From positions 520,158 to 584,157 of the forward strand of contig NZ_JACDRR010000005.1 of assembly GCF_013449375.1 (NCBI RefSeq): a stretch of 64,000 bases of DNA, given 5' to 3'. Both the position numbers and the translations under genes were made by a program. The DNA is from Pectobacterium sp. CFBP8739. Lineage in GTDB: Bacteria; Pseudomonadota; Gammaproteobacteria; Enterobacterales; Enterobacteriaceae. Each line of letters opens with the position of its first letter. Positions within the stretch are counted from its first letter, which is position 1. Of the stretch, positions 19,620-30,764 are shown piece by piece. The notes under the pieces are model-generated. The model ran no database searches. It saw only the letters and a program-made list of their open reading frames with translations, and was not told the DNA's origin.

Positions 19620-22600
19620 CTATGAGGCTTGTTCCTGCGTCTCAGGCGCGTCAGCGCCGAACCCCCGCAACCCGACCACATGGACATGCTCGTTGTTTTG
19701 GTAGACTTTACGCACCAGCTTATAGGTTGTCCCTTTTTCGGGGCTGATATTTTCCGGTGCCGCGATGACCAACTGCATCTCCAGACGATCGCAAAGCTCG
19801 AACAGCGTGGCGATCGATTTGGCATCCAGACGCGCGGCCTCATCGAGGAAGAGCAGACGACACGGAATAATATCTTTGCCACGCAGACGTTTAGACTCTT
19901 CTTCCCAGCTCTGCACGACCATGACCAGAATTGACATCCCGGTACCAATCGCTTCCCCGGTAGAGAGCGCCCCACTTTCCGCACGCAGCCAACCATCCGC
20001 GCCACGGTTTACCTCAACTTCCATTTCAAGGTAGTTTCGGTAGTCCAACAGCTCTTCACCGATCGTTTGCGGCGTGCGCTGTCCCATATCAATTTCAGGA
20101 TTCAGGCGCTGATACAGTTTTGCCAACGCTTCCGAGAAGGTCAGGCGGTTGCTGTTAAACAGATCTTGATGCATGTCCTGCTGTTCGGACAACACATTAA
20201 GCAGCGTAGTATGCGTTTCCCGCACGTTGACGTTGAGACGAACACTCTTCACCTGACCAAACGCCACCGCTTGCAGCCCTTGGTTCAACATTCGAATGCG
20301 GTTCTGCTCACGCTGGATCGTTTTACGGATGATGTTTGCCACGCTGCGTGAGCTGATTGCCAGCATCTGCTCACGCGCCGTAAGCTCTTCGGTCAGACGA
20401 TTAAGTTCAATCTCCATCTGCTCAATCGCTTCTACCGGATCATCAGTGCGGATAATATCCTGACGGATACGCTCGCGCAGATGCTGGTAAACGGCTATGT
20501 AGAACTGGATTTTGCGCTCTGGCCGCTTCGGATCTTCCGAAAGCCGCAGCACATCGCGCAGATGTTCGTTATCCGCCACTGCCAGACGCAGCGCACCCAG
20601 CGCCTTATCCGACATGGAACGTAATTCATCGCCTTCCATATACGCCAGCTCACGGCGGTGTAGGCGGCGTTCAACGCCGTTGTCTTTCACCAAACGCATG
20701 ACCGCACACCAACCTGCTTTCGCGGTGACAACCTGCTCGCGCATCTGGTGATAATCACGCTCCAGCTTGCGCAGTTTCTTCTGCAAGCTGTCCATTTCGG
20801 CTTCACAGAACGTAATCTGTTTTTCCAACTGGTTACGCCGCGAACGGTTAGTGCTTAATGTCGCATGTAGTTCATCACGGCGCTGGCGGGCACGTTCTTC
20901 GGCGTCGGCATCCGCACGTACGCCAATATCCTGAAGCTCTTGCGTCAGCTCCTTCAGCATATCCTGCTTAGCATCGTAAGAACTTTTCAGCGACGCCTGA
21001 ACCTGACTGTACTGCGTCAACTGTGCCTGATGCTGGCGGAGCTGTTCACGCGCTTTTGTCCGTTCCGCCTCAGCCAGTTCCAGACGATGACGCAGTTTGT
21101 CATTCAAGCCAGCATTTTCACCCAGCATGCCAGCCGAATCGGCATAACTGAAATGCGCACGACGCTGTACCACTTCAGTCAGCGCAAACGCCTGCTGCTT
21201 TGCTTGCCGCTGTACGTTCTGTGCCTGAGTATAATCTTCCTGCAGCTGCTCATGCTGCTGCGGGTCGCTTTGCAAGACAGAAACCAGCGGTTCCAGCTTA
21301 GCCAGCGTCGCCCCATGCTGTTGAATGAACCTGGCAGATTCTTCGGTTTCATCCAGCTCGGCACGAATCTCTTCCACGCGATCCTGCAACGTCTCGTCGC
21401 AAAGCAAGCTAATACGCGGAATCAGTTTATTCAGCTGTGCGCTGGCCTCTTTCGCTTGATCATACTGCTGGCGCTGCTGCTGGTTCTCGCCGTCAAAGTT
21501 GGCAATAGCGCGATCCAGCTCGCCGCGGCGGGAACTGAGCGTACGAATTTCCGCTTCGGGATCTTCATCAAAAACGACAGCCAGATGCGTACCGATGAAA
21601 CGGCTGAAGGACTGGTGCAAGCGCTGCGTTTTCTGTACGTCAAACGACAGCGTCGCGTACTGCTCGGCCAGTGCTTCGCGCTCATCACGCAGGCTTTCCA
21701 GACGCATTTCTCGCGCGGCACGGCCAAACAGCGGCACTTCAGGGAAGCGCGAGTAACGCCACTGGCGCTCCGCGACCTTCACCACCACGGCACGTTCCAA
21801 TTCTTCAACGGCAAACACGCTGTCATCAAACGACTGCGGATCCCCCTCGATCAGATACAAGTCTTCTGGGCAGTCTTCCAGACCGGCAAGCTGATCGCGC
21901 ACCAGTGAAAGATCGGCGACCACAATGGCATGACGCGAGGGACCATAAAGTGCTGAGAAGTACGGTGCATCATCCAGCGTGACATCGTCATAAATTTCAG
22001 ACAGCAGCACCCCACCAAAGCGTTCCGCCAGCGCATTCAGGCGCGGATCTTCGGAACCACCAGGCTGGCTCAGCCGCTCAATCTGCGCTTCGATCTGCCG
22101 TTTGCGGGTAGCGATGTCATCACGCTCAACCGTAGTTTCACGTTCACGCTCAAGCAACTGCTGCATGAATTCCGTCACCTGACGGCTATCTTCAAACGTT
22201 TCGCCGCTTTGCTCGCTCAGTTGCGTCAGCATTTCCTGTGCCGCCAGCCAGACTGGCGCACGCGTCGTCAATTTCTGAATGCGTTGCTGGATTTGTTCCA
22301 GCTCCTGACGCAGCGCCATGCGGCGCTCGCCAGCCTCCGCCACCAGTGATGACAGCGTTTCGATACGGGCATCCAACTCTTGCTGGAGCGACTCCAGCTC
22401 TTCCGGCTGATAATCCTGACCATTACGTTTGTTGAAATCTTGCAAGAGCCGCTCAGCATCCTGCTGTTCACGCAGGCGCTGTTCCAACTCAGACAGTCGC
22501 ATCCGCAGCGGCTGTACCCGCTCTGCCTGATAACGTTGCGAAGAGCTGTCGCGCAGCAAATCGCGCGCGACCTGCCAGGCCTCATTGCGGTTAACAACAC

Positions 22601-24059
22601 CGGCAATCTTGCTCACCAGCTGATAGGCTTGCTCAAACTGGCCGTGCGCCGCATCCGCCACACTCAGTTTCTGCTCCAGCATCAGCAGAATTTCTGTCGC
22701 TTCCTGCTCTTTCGCCTGATAGCTATCCAGCCATTCGTCCGCGTTATCCGCCGTTAAATCCGGCAACTGGCACAGCGTGCGGGCACGTTCCAACGCCTGC
22801 TGTGCCTGCTGGTACTGAATAGCACGGGTTTGCTGTACATCCAGCGCCTGCTGATAATCGGCAAGCTGGCTTTTCAGCTCATCTACTTCCAACTCGGCAG
22901 CATCAGCACGCTCTTCGTTCTCCGCCTGCTGCTCTCGCGCCTCTTCAACCACCTCATTCTGCTCTTCAAGGCGATAGCTTAACTCTTCGAGATCGGCGTT
23001 ATAGCGCTCGATTTTTTCCTGTTGGCGCATCGCGGTTTGCACCAGATTCAGGTGGTCGCTGGCCGCCTGATAATCTGTTTCCAGATCACTTTCCGCACCG
23101 CTCTGTTCCGCCAGTTCCCGCGCCATTTCCACATGACGATACTGTTCGCTCGACAGTTGCTTGCGGCTAGAGAACAGATCGCGGCGCAATTCCAGCGCGC
23201 CATCCAGATGAATACGACGCTCATTGGCGTGCCGCATGTAGTCAGCGGCAACATAGGAGGTTGCTTCAGAGATCAGGTGTTTAAACAGATCGCGATCGGA
23301 CTGAGTGACGCGAATCGCCTCCAGCGTCATGCGGTTTTCACGCAGCGCCGCTTCCATATCCTGGAATGCTTTACGCACGCCGCTATTTTCCGGCAGTAAG
23401 TAGTCACGCAGCGAACGAGTGATGGCGCTGGAAATACCGCCGTATAGCGAGGCTTCGATCAGGCGATAGAACTTGCTGCGATCGGAAGCAGAACGCAAGC
23501 GACGCGGTACCACGCCTAAATCGAACATCAGCGAGTGATAGTCGGTAATGGAGTTAAACTGCTTGAACTGAACGCCTTCCATCTCTTCGACGCGCTCTTT
23601 CAGTTCCTGCAACGAGAGCACGCGAGCCTGACGATCGCCGACCACCTGCGTCAGGATTTGCGTCGGCTGTATCGCCGTCGGTAAGCCCTGAATAGTGAAA
23701 GGTTTGATATCGACTTTACGATCACGCCCTGCAACCTGCTGGAGACGAACGCCAACCAGCACACGCTGGTGACGCGAGTTAACAACATCCAGCGTGGAGT
23801 AGCAGACACCGGCACGTAATTTACCGTGCAGACCTTTATCGCGAGAACCGCTGGTCGCACCGGCTTCGGTGGTGTTTCTGAAGTGCAACAGCGTCAGGTC
23901 AGGGATCAGCGCCGTAATAAAGGCGGCCATCGTGGTGGATTTCCCAGCACCGTTACCGCCGGATAGCGTGGTAACCAGTTCATCCAGATCGAAGGTGCGG
24001 GCGAAAAAGCCGTTCCAGTTGACCAGCGTTAGTGAGCGAAATTTACCGCGTTCAATCAT
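19620..24059 (-). CDS. mukB: Chromosome condensin subunit MukB (SMC-like)
   Basis: SMC-type ATPase that with MukE and MukF compacts and segregates the chromosome and works with topoisomerase IV. The N-terminal head has Walker [10 protein letters not shown] at residues 34-42. Two very long Gln/Glu/Arg-rich coiled-coil arms flank a hinge (near [20 protein letters not shown]). The C-terminal head carries the signature [11 protein letters not shown] and Walker [12 protein letters not shown]. The 1479 residues match E. coli (1486). Starts 19 bases after mukE and ends the cmoM-mukF-mukE-mukB operon. Confidence 0.97.
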   Translation of the reverse strand: MIERGKFRSLTLVNWNGFFARTFDLDELVTTLSGGNGAGKSTTMAAFITALIPDLTLLHFRNTTEAGATSGSRDKGLHGKLRAGVCYSTLDVVNSRHQRVLVGVRLQQVAGRDRKVDIKPFTIQGLPTAIQPTQILTQVVGDRQARVLSLQELKERVEEMEGVQFKQFNSITDYHSLMFDLGVVPRRLRSASDRSKFYRLIEASLYGGISSAITRSLRDYLLPENSGVRKAFQDMEAALRENRMTLEAIRVTQSDRDLFKHLISEATSYVAADYMRHANERRIHLDGALELRRDLFSSRKQLSSEQYRHVEMARELAEQSGAESDLETDYQAASDHLNLVQTAMRQQEKIERYNADLEELSYRLEEQNEVVEEAREQQAENEERADAAELEVDELKSQLADYQQALDVQQTRAIQYQQAQQALERARTLCQLPDLTADNADEWLDSYQAKEQEATEILLMLEQKLSVADAAHGQFEQAYQLVSKIAGVVNRNEAWQVARDLLRDSSSQRYQAERVQPLRMRLSELEQRLREQQDAERLLQDFNKRNGQDYQPEELESLQQELDARIETLSSLVAEAGERRMALRQELEQIQQRIQKLTTRAPVWLAAQEMLTQLSEQSGETFEDSRQVTEFMQQLLERERETTVERDDIATRKRQIEAQIERLSQPGGSEDPRLNALAERFGGVLLSEIYDDVTLDDAPYFSALYGPSRHAIVVADLSLVRDQLAGLEDCPEDLYLIEGDPQSFDDSVFAVEELERAVVVKVAERQWRYSRFPEVPLFGRAAREMRLESLRDEREALAEQYATLSFDVQKTQRLHQSFSRFIGTHLAVVFDEDPEAEIRTLSSRRGELDRAIANFDGENQQQRQQYDQAKEASAQLNKLIPRISLLCDETLQDRVEEIRAELDETEESARFIQQHGATLAKLEPLVSVLQSDPQQHEQLQEDYTQAQNVQRQAKQQAFALTEVVQRRAHFSYADSAGMLGENAGLNDKLRHRLELAEAERTKAREQLRQHQAQLTQYSQVQASLKSSYDAKQDMLKELTQELQDIGVRADADAEERARQRRDELHATLSTNRSRRNQLEKQITFCEAEMDSLQKKLRKLERDYHQMREQVVTAKAGWCAVMRLVKDNGVERRLHRRELAYMEGDELRSMSDKALGALRLAVADNEHLRDVLRLSEDPKRPERKIQFYIAVYQHLRERIRQDIIRTDDPVEAIEQMEIELNRLTEELTAREQMLAISSRSVANIIRKTIQREQNRIRMLNQGLQAVAFGQVKSVRLNVNVRETHTTLLNVLSEQQDMHQDLFNSNRLTFSEALAKLYQRLNPEIDMGQRTPQTIGEELLDYRNYLEMEVEVNRGADGWLRAESGALSTGEAIGTGMSILVMVVQSWEEESKRLRGKDIIPCRLLFLDEAARLDAKSIATLFELCDRLEMQLVIAAPENISPEKGTTYKLVRKVYQNNEHVHVVGLRGFGADAPETQEQAS

Positions 24060-24078
24060 TCCTGTTCATCCTCAACAC

Positions 24079-24801
24079 TTATTCATCCTCGCCCGTTTCT
24101 GGCGCGGTATCATCGGTGCGATCGCTATCGTCGCTATCATCTTTCAGCGACAAACTACCTTCAACAGGCATCGCTTCACCATCACGAATCATGCGCAACT
24201 GCGCTTCGCGGGCATCATCGCCGCTGCGTACATCAGCGCCGAAGCGGAACACTGATTCAGTAATTCTGAATTTGCTGCTGTCATTGCCCATAAAGTAGAT
24301 CATGCCGAGCCGACGTAAGCGGTTCAGCGAGGTTCTGACTTTTTCTTGTAGCTTTTGGCGATCCAGATCGGAACCGGTAGAACGCTGGTTAACCAGCTTC
24401 AACAGCTTGCTTTCATCTGCCAGACTCAGCAGCTCTTCATAGAGTTCCTGCTGGCTGAAAATGCCTTCGTGCGCTAACCGCTCTGGGCTCAGGTAGAGAT
24501 AGCAGAGGATTTTCCCTACCATCATATCCAGCTCGGACAGCACCGAACGCGAGATCAGCGTAGTAGAACGTGGGCGCAGATAGAAAAAACCTTCCGGCGC
24601 GCGAATCAGCTCCACGTTGTAGCGGCTGTAGAATTCCTCCAGCACTTCCTGGAAGTCCATCAGAAAGACATGGTTCTCCAGCTCTTCAATGCCAATATGA
24701 CGCCCGGCGCGCAATTGGCTGTCCAGCGCAGGAAAGAGGTTATTCGACAGCGCGGTTGCCAGCTTCACTGGCATAAATTGTTCAATATTTGTCGATGACA
24801 T
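24079..24801 (-). CDS. mukE: Condensin accessory subunit MukE
   Basis: KITE-type tandem winged-helix protein that dimerises and binds MukF in the MukBEF condensin. [18 protein letters not shown] is the family start and gives 240 residues (E. coli about 234). The core [20 protein letters not shown] and [13 protein letters not shown] are nearly invariant. The acidic tail ([11 protein letters not shown]) is typical. Its first 20 bases overlap the end of mukF, indicating translational coupling. A start nine codons upstream is possible but has no family support. Confidence 0.96.
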   Translation of the reverse strand: MSSTNIEQFMPVKLATALSNNLFPALDSQLRAGRHIGIEELENHVFLMDFQEVLEEFYSRYNVELIRAPEGFFYLRPRSTTLISRSVLSELDMMVGKILCYLYLSPERLAHEGIFSQQELYEELLSLADESKLLKLVNQRSTGSDLDRQKLQEKVRTSLNRLRRLGMIYFMGNDSSKFRITESVFRFGADVRSGDDAREAQLRMIRDGEAMPVEGSLSLKDDSDDSDRTDDTAPETGEDE

Positions 24802-26107
24802 GGGCCTGCACCTTGGCTCCGTAATCATTGATTGCCCGCCACAATGCAGGTAATCCGGTGAAATCAGCTTCGGCTACGCCCAGGCGTACTGCCTGGTCGA
24901 CCACGATTCGGGCAACATCAAAATGCCGCGAGCGAGGATGCTGCGCGAGGTATTCACGCATCACTTCCCCCAAGTCCAGCGGAATCTGTTGCACTTTATA
25001 TTTATGCAGCGCCTGCTCGACCAGCGCGATCAACTGCTCGCGCATCTCACTAAACTCTTCATATTCCAGCTCCGGCGGCAATTCACCGGTCACTTCTTCA
25101 CTACGCAGCGTCAGCTCTTCATCACGCATATCCAGCAGACGGTCTGCGTTGGCGAACGTCAGTGCCCAAGGGCTATCAAAATAGCTCTGCACCGACTGAC
25201 GCAGGCGCTGGGCAAAGACGCGGTTTTTATCCATATCAATCGCGGTACGGATAAACTTATGGACGTGACGGTCGTAACCAATCCACAGGTCTATTGTTTG
25301 CTGTCCCCAGCTCACAATACGATCGAGCTTGTTTTGCAGGTCAAACACCAGTTTGTCGACAGATTCCAGATTATGCGCATTATTCATAATCGCATCCTGA
25401 ATGCTCAACAGGCTCGCCTGCAACTTGTCGCCCGCAGCTTCCAGCGTATCCTGCAATTCACGCAACGTAGACGAGGTTTCCGTCAGCAGTTGTTCACAGT
25501 TGCTGATCGCTGCCCGCCAGTCCTGATTTAACAGCGCCGCGATATCGTCTTTCACGCCCTGCTGCTGCTCATCCATTACGCGCTGTGACAGGTCGATACT
25601 GTCAAAAATTTCAGCGACGGAATATTTCAGCGGCGCAAACACGTTGCGATGCCAGTGAAACTCATCGCCGCCTTCTTCCGCCGCATCGGCCGCCCGACTC
25701 AACTCCTGCGCCACAATAGAGAGCTGCATGGAAAGCCGTAACGTCGAGAATTCACGCTGCCGAATGTAATAATCGGTAATGCCGATCCCCAGCGGCGTCA
25801 GACGATAAATCGCATTACCTTCCGCCTGTTCACTGGTAAAACGGTTCAGTAACCGCTGGCGCACCAGGTCATTAATCGCGTTATTGGCGCGGAGGGTTAT
25901 GGTTTCGTTCGTCTGCTCAAATCCCTGACTCACATGACGGAAGGCATCAATCAGCTCACCTTCACTCATTTCACCATCCATGCGTTCGCCGTTAAGCGTG
26001 GCGATCGCCATCAAAAACGCCAAGCGTTCGGTGGGGAGGGAAATGGAGAAATCGTTTTTTCGTGCCCAGGCGACCAGTTCGGGTACAGTCTGGGAAAAAT
26101 CACTCAT
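24782..26107 (-). CDS. mukF: Condensin kleisin subunit MukF
   Basis: Kleisin that bridges MukB heads and recruits MukE. The N-terminal winged-helix dimerisation domain ([13 protein letters not shown]...) is followed by a four-helix bundle and a C-terminal winged helix contacting the MukB head ([26 protein letters not shown]). The 441 residues match E. coli (440). Its ATG overlaps the cmoM stop by 4 bases (ATGA), and its end overlaps mukE, so stoichiometry is set by coupling. Confidence 0.97.
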   Translation of the reverse strand: MSDFSQTVPELVAWARKNDFSISLPTERLAFLMAIATLNGERMDGEMSEGELIDAFRHVSQGFEQTNETITLRANNAINDLVRQRLLNRFTSEQAEGNAIYRLTPLGIGITDYYIRQREFSTLRLSMQLSIVAQELSRAADAAEEGGDEFHWHRNVFAPLKYSVAEIFDSIDLSQRVMDEQQQGVKDDIAALLNQDWRAAISNCEQLLTETSSTLRELQDTLEAAGDKLQASLLSIQDAIMNNAHNLESVDKLVFDLQNKLDRIVSWGQQTIDLWIGYDRHVHKFIRTAIDMDKNRVFAQRLRQSVQSYFDSPWALTFANADRLLDMRDEELTLRSEEVTGELPPELEYEEFSEMREQLIALVEQALHKYKVQQIPLDLGEVMREYLAQHPRSRHFDVARIVVDQAVRLGVAEADFTGLPALWRAINDYGAKVQAHVIDKY

Positions 26108-26889
26108 AATGCATCCTTCAAATGGGGTTTATGCGCCATGACATGGATATAACGGCCCAAACTCACAAAAGGCTCTTGCCGACAATACCGCTGCTCGAGC
26201 GCCAGAATGTCGTCAAATTTATCAATTTGCTGCTGCTTATTCTGTAGGTAGTCATGAAACACACGCACGCCAGTTTTTCCGCTAATGGTCATCCCCATGT
26301 CATCAAGCCAGCCGTACACGGCTTGCGGATCCAGCGGGTGATCTGGCGATAGCGAGCGCCGTTTGTTCTTCGGCATGCCGGCCTGAACATAATCAAAGTT
26401 GCCCAGTACCATGTTACGCATCAACAGCCCATGATGGTTATAAAACATCAAAGACAGCGCCCCCCCCAGCGACAGACAATCATACAATATTTTCAGCATC
26501 TGCTGCGGTTGCGCGACCCACTCCAGCACCGCGTGGAACAATATCAGATCGGCTGGGCTTTCCATATATTGCGCGATATCCTGCGCAGCACACTGCACAA
26601 AACGCATATTATGAGTAACGCCCTGTGCTGCTGCCGCATTTTTGGCGCGCTGAATCATCTCATCGGAAACATCGCACAACAATACCTGATGTCCTAAAGC
26701 CGCCAGCCGACACGCCATTTGACCTTCACCGCCTCCCGCATCAAGGATGCGTAATGGCCGTGCTGGAAGCTGGGTCAAAAGATCGCTAAGATCCTGCCAT
26801 AATACCGCCAACCGAAGTTTCCCCTTCGTTGTGCCATAGATATTCTGAGCAAATTTTTCGGCGATATCGTTAAAATTGCGATCCTGCAT
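26104..26889 (-). CDS. cmoM: tRNA 5-carboxymethoxyuridine methyltransferase CmoM (SmtA)
   Basis: SAM-dependent methyltransferase that makes the methyl ester of cmo5U at tRNA wobble position 34. The SAM-binding loop [16 protein letters not shown] is near residues 44-59, and the acidic motif [10 protein letters not shown] follows. Its 261 residues match the enterobacterial SmtA family. First gene of the operon with mukFEB, an arrangement conserved with E. coli. Divergent from elyC across 165 bases. Confidence 0.94.
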   Translation of the reverse strand: MQDRNFNDIAEKFAQNIYGTTKGKLRLAVLWQDLSDLLTQLPARPLRILDAGGGEGQMACRLAALGHQVLLCDVSDEMIQRAKNAAAAQGVTHNMRFVQCAAQDIAQYMESPADLILFHAVLEWVAQPQQMLKILYDCLSLGGALSLMFYNHHGLLMRNMVLGNFDYVQAGMPKNKRRSLSPDHPLDPQAVYGWLDDMGMTISGKTGVRVFHDYLQNKQQQIDKFDDILALEQRYCRQEPFVSLGRYIHVMAHKPHLKDAL

Positions 26890-27054
26890 CAGTCATTGTT
26901 CCGCATCATATAAACGGGGCTCTCGTGCAGCTCATGTCTGCACGATGCGATTTTTCCAGCCTGCCATTTTGGCACAGGCTAGCTTAGAATAAATGGCCTT
27001 ACCGCATGATATCTTCCCAGATGCGGCTTTTTCACTCAAAAGGAATGCGATTTT

Positions 27055-27903
27055 ATGCTTTTCGTACTCAAAAAGTTCGTCGGCGGCCTTCTACAGCCTC
27101 TGCCATTGCTCTTGCTTTTGATGGGTGTTGGCCTGCTGCTGCTCTGGTTTACCCAACGGCAACGTACGGGAAGAACGATAATACTCATCAGTTGGCTGGC
27201 GCTTATTCTGCTCAGCCTGCAACCTGTCGCCGATAGGCTGTTGCTACCACTGGAATCACACTATCCAACCTGGCGGCAAACGCCGCAAGCGAGCAAAGCC
27301 GACTATATCGTCGTGCTAGGCGGAGGGTATACCTATAATGCGGAATGGGCGCCCAGTTCCAATCTAATCAGCAACAGCCTCCCGCGCGTAACGGAAGGCG
27401 TTCGCCTGTATCATGCCAACCCCGGCGCAAAATTGATTTTTACCGGCGGGGCGGCGCAGGGCAACCCTGTCAGCAGTGCGAAAACCGCGGCGCTGGTAGC
27501 GGAAAGTCTGGGGATTCCGCAGCAGGATATCGTTATTCTGGATACGCCAAGGGATACGGAAGAAGAAGCGGCGGAAACCGCGAAGATTGTTGGCGATCGC
27601 CCTTTCTTGCTAGTGACCTCGGCCAACCACCTGCCTCGCGCCATACGATTCTTCCAGGCTCAGGGGCTTGCGCCCATTCCGGCTCCGGCGAATCAGATGG
27701 CGATCACGTCCGCACTCAACCCGTGGGAGAAGATTTTTCCATCCGCGTACTATTTATCGCACAGCGAACGCGCCTGGTATGAAACACTGGGTCGCCTGTG
27801 GCAATCGCTGAAAGGAACGTCAATACCACCGCACAATGCCGAACAACCGCAGGCTCATTCCAACCAAGGGGACAGCTCACGGGAAGCTACATCAAAGAGC
27901 TGA
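27055..27903 (+). CDS. elyC: Envelope biogenesis factor ElyC (YcbC, DUF218)
   Basis: Inner membrane protein needed for peptidoglycan assembly at low temperature, acting on the lipid carrier pool. Two N-terminal membrane segments (about 12-31 and 38-56) precede a periplasmic DUF218 domain with YIVVLGGGYTYN, KLIFTGGAAQGNP and VTSANHLPRA. The 282 residues exceed E. coli ElyC (259) by a hydrophilic tail (TSIPPHNAEQPQAHSNQGDS). That tail is encoded within 49 bases overlapping the convergent ycbJ 3' end, suggesting stop-codon drift. Confidence 0.92.
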   Translation: MLFVLKKFVGGLLQPLPLLLLLMGVGLLLLWFTQRQRTGRTIILISWLALILLSLQPVADRLLLPLESHYPTWRQTPQASKADYIVVLGGGYTYNAEWAPSSNLISNSLPRVTEGVRLYHANPGAKLIFTGGAAQGNPVSSAKTAALVAESLGIPQQDIVILDTPRDTEEEAAETAKIVGDRPFLLVTSANHLPRAIRFFQAQGLAPIPAPANQMAITSALNPWEKIFPSAYYLSHSERAWYETLGRLWQSLKGTSIPPHNAEQPQAHSNQGDSSREATSKS

Positions 27904-28748
27904 CGGTCTAGTTGCCCCGTGTGGATATAACGGGCCACAGCTTCCCAGATAGCATACAACCAGCGCCGGTAGACAAAGGATTCCGCTACCGGTGCCTGTT
28001 TCAGGTAGTGATACAGTAACTGTTCTGGCATGCCAGATTCACAAAGCCGGAACAGTTCATACTCTCTCGGTGCCCACAACATCATGCCCGGATTAATCAT
28101 CGCTAGCAGTTGATCGCTACGCGCATCCTTCAACATGCTGCGCAGTGAAAGATTACCGTGTACCAACACACAGCCATCCTCGAAATCTTCAAACAGCATC
28201 GCCAGACATTGACGAGAGCGATAAAGCACGCTTCGATCCTGTTGTGTCAGCTGTGGCGCACTGACATTCAGCAAGGTCGACCACAGCACTTCCACACGCT
28301 GTTGATACCAGCTCATCCAATCGTTGTCCTGTGTGCTATCGACAGAACCGACGCAACCGTGACTATCAATGCGGTGCCAGGCTAATACGCTCTCAACAAT
28401 TTGATCCATCAACAACGTCCAGCGCTGACCACTTCTTGGTGGCGCCTCCACCGACACGCCGCGTAAGCGCTCAATTAGCAACAGCTCCCGATAAGGCTGC
28501 TGTTGCGTCAACACCAGCCCGTAAACGGTGGGTAAACGGACATCCCCCTCACGCGCCAGCATCGAGAGCTTGTAGGCTTCCTGCTGCGCTACCCCTTGGC
28601 AAATATAGCTCTTAGCCAACAAGGGAATGGCGTTACCTTCTTTATCATATAAGGCATACAGGTCCGCATAGGGCTGTTCGCTTATGCACTCAAGCCGGCT
28701 AAGGCTTTCCCCCAACACCGTACTGAGCTCCGATTTCAACTGTTCCAT
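27855..28748 (-). CDS. ycbJ: YcbJ family protein, aminoglycoside-phosphotransferase-like fold
   Basis: A 297-residue cytoplasmic protein, the same length as E. coli YcbJ, of unknown role. The layout is kinase-like: LLLIERLRGVSVEAPPR resembles the hinge, and LVHGNLSLRSMLKD occupies the place of the catalytic loop HGDLxxxN, but with Asn instead of the catalytic Asp. DQLLAMINPGMM sits where the DFG-like metal motif would be, and it too lacks the Asp. So the fold may be a pseudokinase; this is my reading, not established. Its 3' end overlaps convergent elyC by 49 bases. Confidence 0.85.
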   Translation of the reverse strand: MEQLKSELSTVLGESLSRLECISEQPYADLYALYDKEGNAIPLLAKSYICQGVAQQEAYKLSMLAREGDVRLPTVYGLVLTQQQPYRELLLIERLRGVSVEAPPRSGQRWTLLMDQIVESVLAWHRIDSHGCVGSVDSTQDNDWMSWYQQRVEVLWSTLLNVSAPQLTQQDRSVLYRSRQCLAMLFEDFEDGCVLVHGNLSLRSMLKDARSDQLLAMINPGMMLWAPREYELFRLCESGMPEQLLYHYLKQAPVAESFVYRRWLYAIWEAVARYIHTGQLDRQLFDVASRELSPWLE

Positions 28749-28883
28749 AAACAGCTATACCTCCGTTGAGTCAAATGACTCCACCCACCATGATGCGGCG
28801 AGCAGAAGACAAATACTTCAACGCAGATCAAATAAAAGGGGATCAATGACGGCAGAGAACGCGCCCAGCCGGAGTTGTTGCAG

Positions 28884-28915
28884 CGATATTCCCTACTCGT
28901 CAGCAGGGAATATCG
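28884..28915. other. Perfect 11-base hairpin downstream of the pectate lyase gene
   Basis: CGATATTCCCT / AGGGAATATCG with a 10-base loop, 33 bases after the stop of the minus-strand pectate lyase gene. No T run follows on either strand. It could stabilise the transcript end; the remaining gap to ycbJ shows nothing else. Confidence 0.4.
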
Positions 28916-28947
28916 GAGTGACAGCCTAGTGAATTAACACACCGCCA

Positions 28948-30261
28948 TTATTCGCGTTCAAAGGCACCCAGATCTGGGGCAGATCCTTTGTAAGGCAGTT
29001 TGACATCCCCGCCCTTATTGATCAGCGCGCTACCCGCTGCAAGATGCAGGCTTTTCAATACTGGCAAGCTGCCATCTGCCTGACGCGGTGCATCCCACCC
29101 TGTGACGGCAACGCTCTCGAAATCAGAATCCGATACCGCAATTTTCAGATCCCATGAGTTATAGCGCATATTCGCGCCATCGGAGAACGACAGGTCTTTA
29201 CCGCCATGAGACACGTTATTGCGCAGCGTACCCAATCCAATCGCTTTTCCGTTTGCATCAATACCGCGGATATTAAAGTTAGGATTGTTTTTATAGCCGG
29301 TGTTATTAAAGAAATCGTTCGCCACCGGATGATGATTGGCATAAAAACCGGCCGCTTTATTTAAAAACGCAACCGAGTTACGCACGGTATGTTTCACCGC
29401 ATTTGCCACATAAACGCCACCGTAGCCACCGATTTTAAAACCATTACCATTACCTGCTGGCAGCGACTGCGTCGTCCCTGGCAAATAACCGTGTGACCAG
29501 GCCCAGGAGTTTTCAATCAGCACCGGAGAATAAGCATTAATTAAATCGAAGCCATCATCCGAGTTTGACCATGCGCGGCAACCGCGGAAAATATTACCTG
29601 GCTGATTAGCCGGTATATGCGCACCAAATCCATCTCCACTTTGGCCTGCACCATTCGATGTCAGCGGATCGTAATTGTGGTGAGAGTCGCTATTCAATAC
29701 CAGATTGTATCCCCCACGTTGGATAAACAACCCTGTCCCCATAATATGGTGGATATTTAGCTGCTCGAATATATTATTGCTACCCCGAATCCATACTCCC
29801 CAGGACTCATGGTTCAGGTTATTACGCTGTGGAACACCCGTTATTTCCAGTCCTTTCAGAGAGATCCAATCTGCCACCACGTTGAAACCTTTAACGCGGC
29901 AGTCATCCTGCATTTGGCTGAAATCAAATACAGGCACCTCGCCACTGTATGCCCAATACTCAATGCGCTTCCCTTCGGTACCGCTCTTATTCAGCGTAAT
30001 CGCGTTCACCACATCCGTACGCGTGGCACAAACGTTTAGCCCCTTGGTAAACTCGTATTTACCGCCACGGATCCACAGGCGGTCTCCAGGCGTTAATGTT
30101 TTCTGAGCACGATCGATGGTTTTCCAAGGGGAGTTTTTACTGCCATTATTTGCGTCATTGCCGTTGGGCGCCATGTAATACACCGCCGCGCTGCTGCTCG
30201 CCGCAGCCCCCATCAGCATACTGCCGAAAAAAAATTTTGCGATATAACGTTTAGCATTCAT
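28948..30261 (-). CDS. pelL: Secreted pectate lyase, polysaccharide lyase family 9 (PelL/Pel9A type)
   Basis: Endo-acting lyase cleaving polygalacturonate by beta-elimination during plant tissue maceration. The signal peptide (MNAKRYIAKFFFGSMLMGAA...) is cut near SSA-AVYYM; export onward by type II secretion is inferred. The parallel beta-helix carries the PL9 calcium and catalytic residues: Asp210 in SGDGFG, Asp235, Asp236 and Asp239 in SDDGFD, and Lys276 in GNGFKIGG, the same spacing as in Dickeya Pel9A. The chosen ATG follows AAGGACGGT and gives 437 residues; an in-frame start 16 codons upstream is less likely. It is an accessory gene inserted in the conserved ycbJ-kdsB junction. Confidence 0.92.
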   Translation of the reverse strand: MNAKRYIAKFFFGSMLMGAAASSSAAVYYMAPNGNDANNGSKNSPWKTIDRAQKTLTPGDRLWIRGGKYEFTKGLNVCATRTDVVNAITLNKSGTEGKRIEYWAYSGEVPVFDFSQMQDDCRVKGFNVVADWISLKGLEITGVPQRNNLNHESWGVWIRGSNNIFEQLNIHHIMGTGLFIQRGGYNLVLNSDSHHNYDPLTSNGAGQSGDGFGAHIPANQPGNIFRGCRAWSNSDDGFDLINAYSPVLIENSWAWSHGYLPGTTQSLPAGNGNGFKIGGYGGVYVANAVKHTVRNSVAFLNKAAGFYANHHPVANDFFNNTGYKNNPNFNIRGIDANGKAIGLGTLRNNVSHGGKDLSFSDGANMRYNSWDLKIAVSDSDFESVAVTGWDAPRQADGSLPVLKSLHLAAGSALINKGGDVKLPYKGSAPDLGAFERE

Positions 30262-30476
30262 ATCATTACCGTCCTTAGTTGAAATAACAAAAACGCCATG
30301 CAAAAACATGGCGAATTGATAGTAGCATTTAACTATGAAAATAAAAGTTCCACTCGCTATTCATCAATTCGGAATGGAAATAAATCACCCGTAAAATAAG
30401 AAGATGATACAATTTGAGAACTTTTAAGAATACTTATCTAAATAAGTGCTAAATAATTTAAAAGATAATATGTCGT
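30262..30476 (-). promoter_or_regulatory. Upstream region of the pectate lyase gene
   Basis: A/T-rich 215 bases that must hold the promoter. A 7-base stem CGCCATG / CATGGCG with a CAAAAA loop (30294-30313) lies about 33 bases before the start codon. ATGAAAATAAAAGTTCCA (near 30334-30351) vaguely resembles a KdgR box, the pectinolysis repressor site, but the match is too weak to call. Confidence 0.4.
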
Positions 30477-30682
<206 letters not shown>

Positions 30683-30764
30683 AGAAAAAACGTCATGGAG
30701 AAAATCCATTCCGGTAACCATAGATTCCCCATGACGTATTCATCGCAGTATGGCGTGATAGATA

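Noticed and set aside
20940-21908. A 322-codon frame antisense to mukB
   Set aside because: It lies fully inside the well-conserved mukB coding region, has no ribosome-binding site and a low-complexity product rich in Leu, Gln, Arg and Phe, as expected from the complement of coiled-coil codons.
30334-30351. KdgR box upstream of the pectate lyase gene
   Set aside because: Only a partial match to the palindromic consensus; not enough to call an operator.
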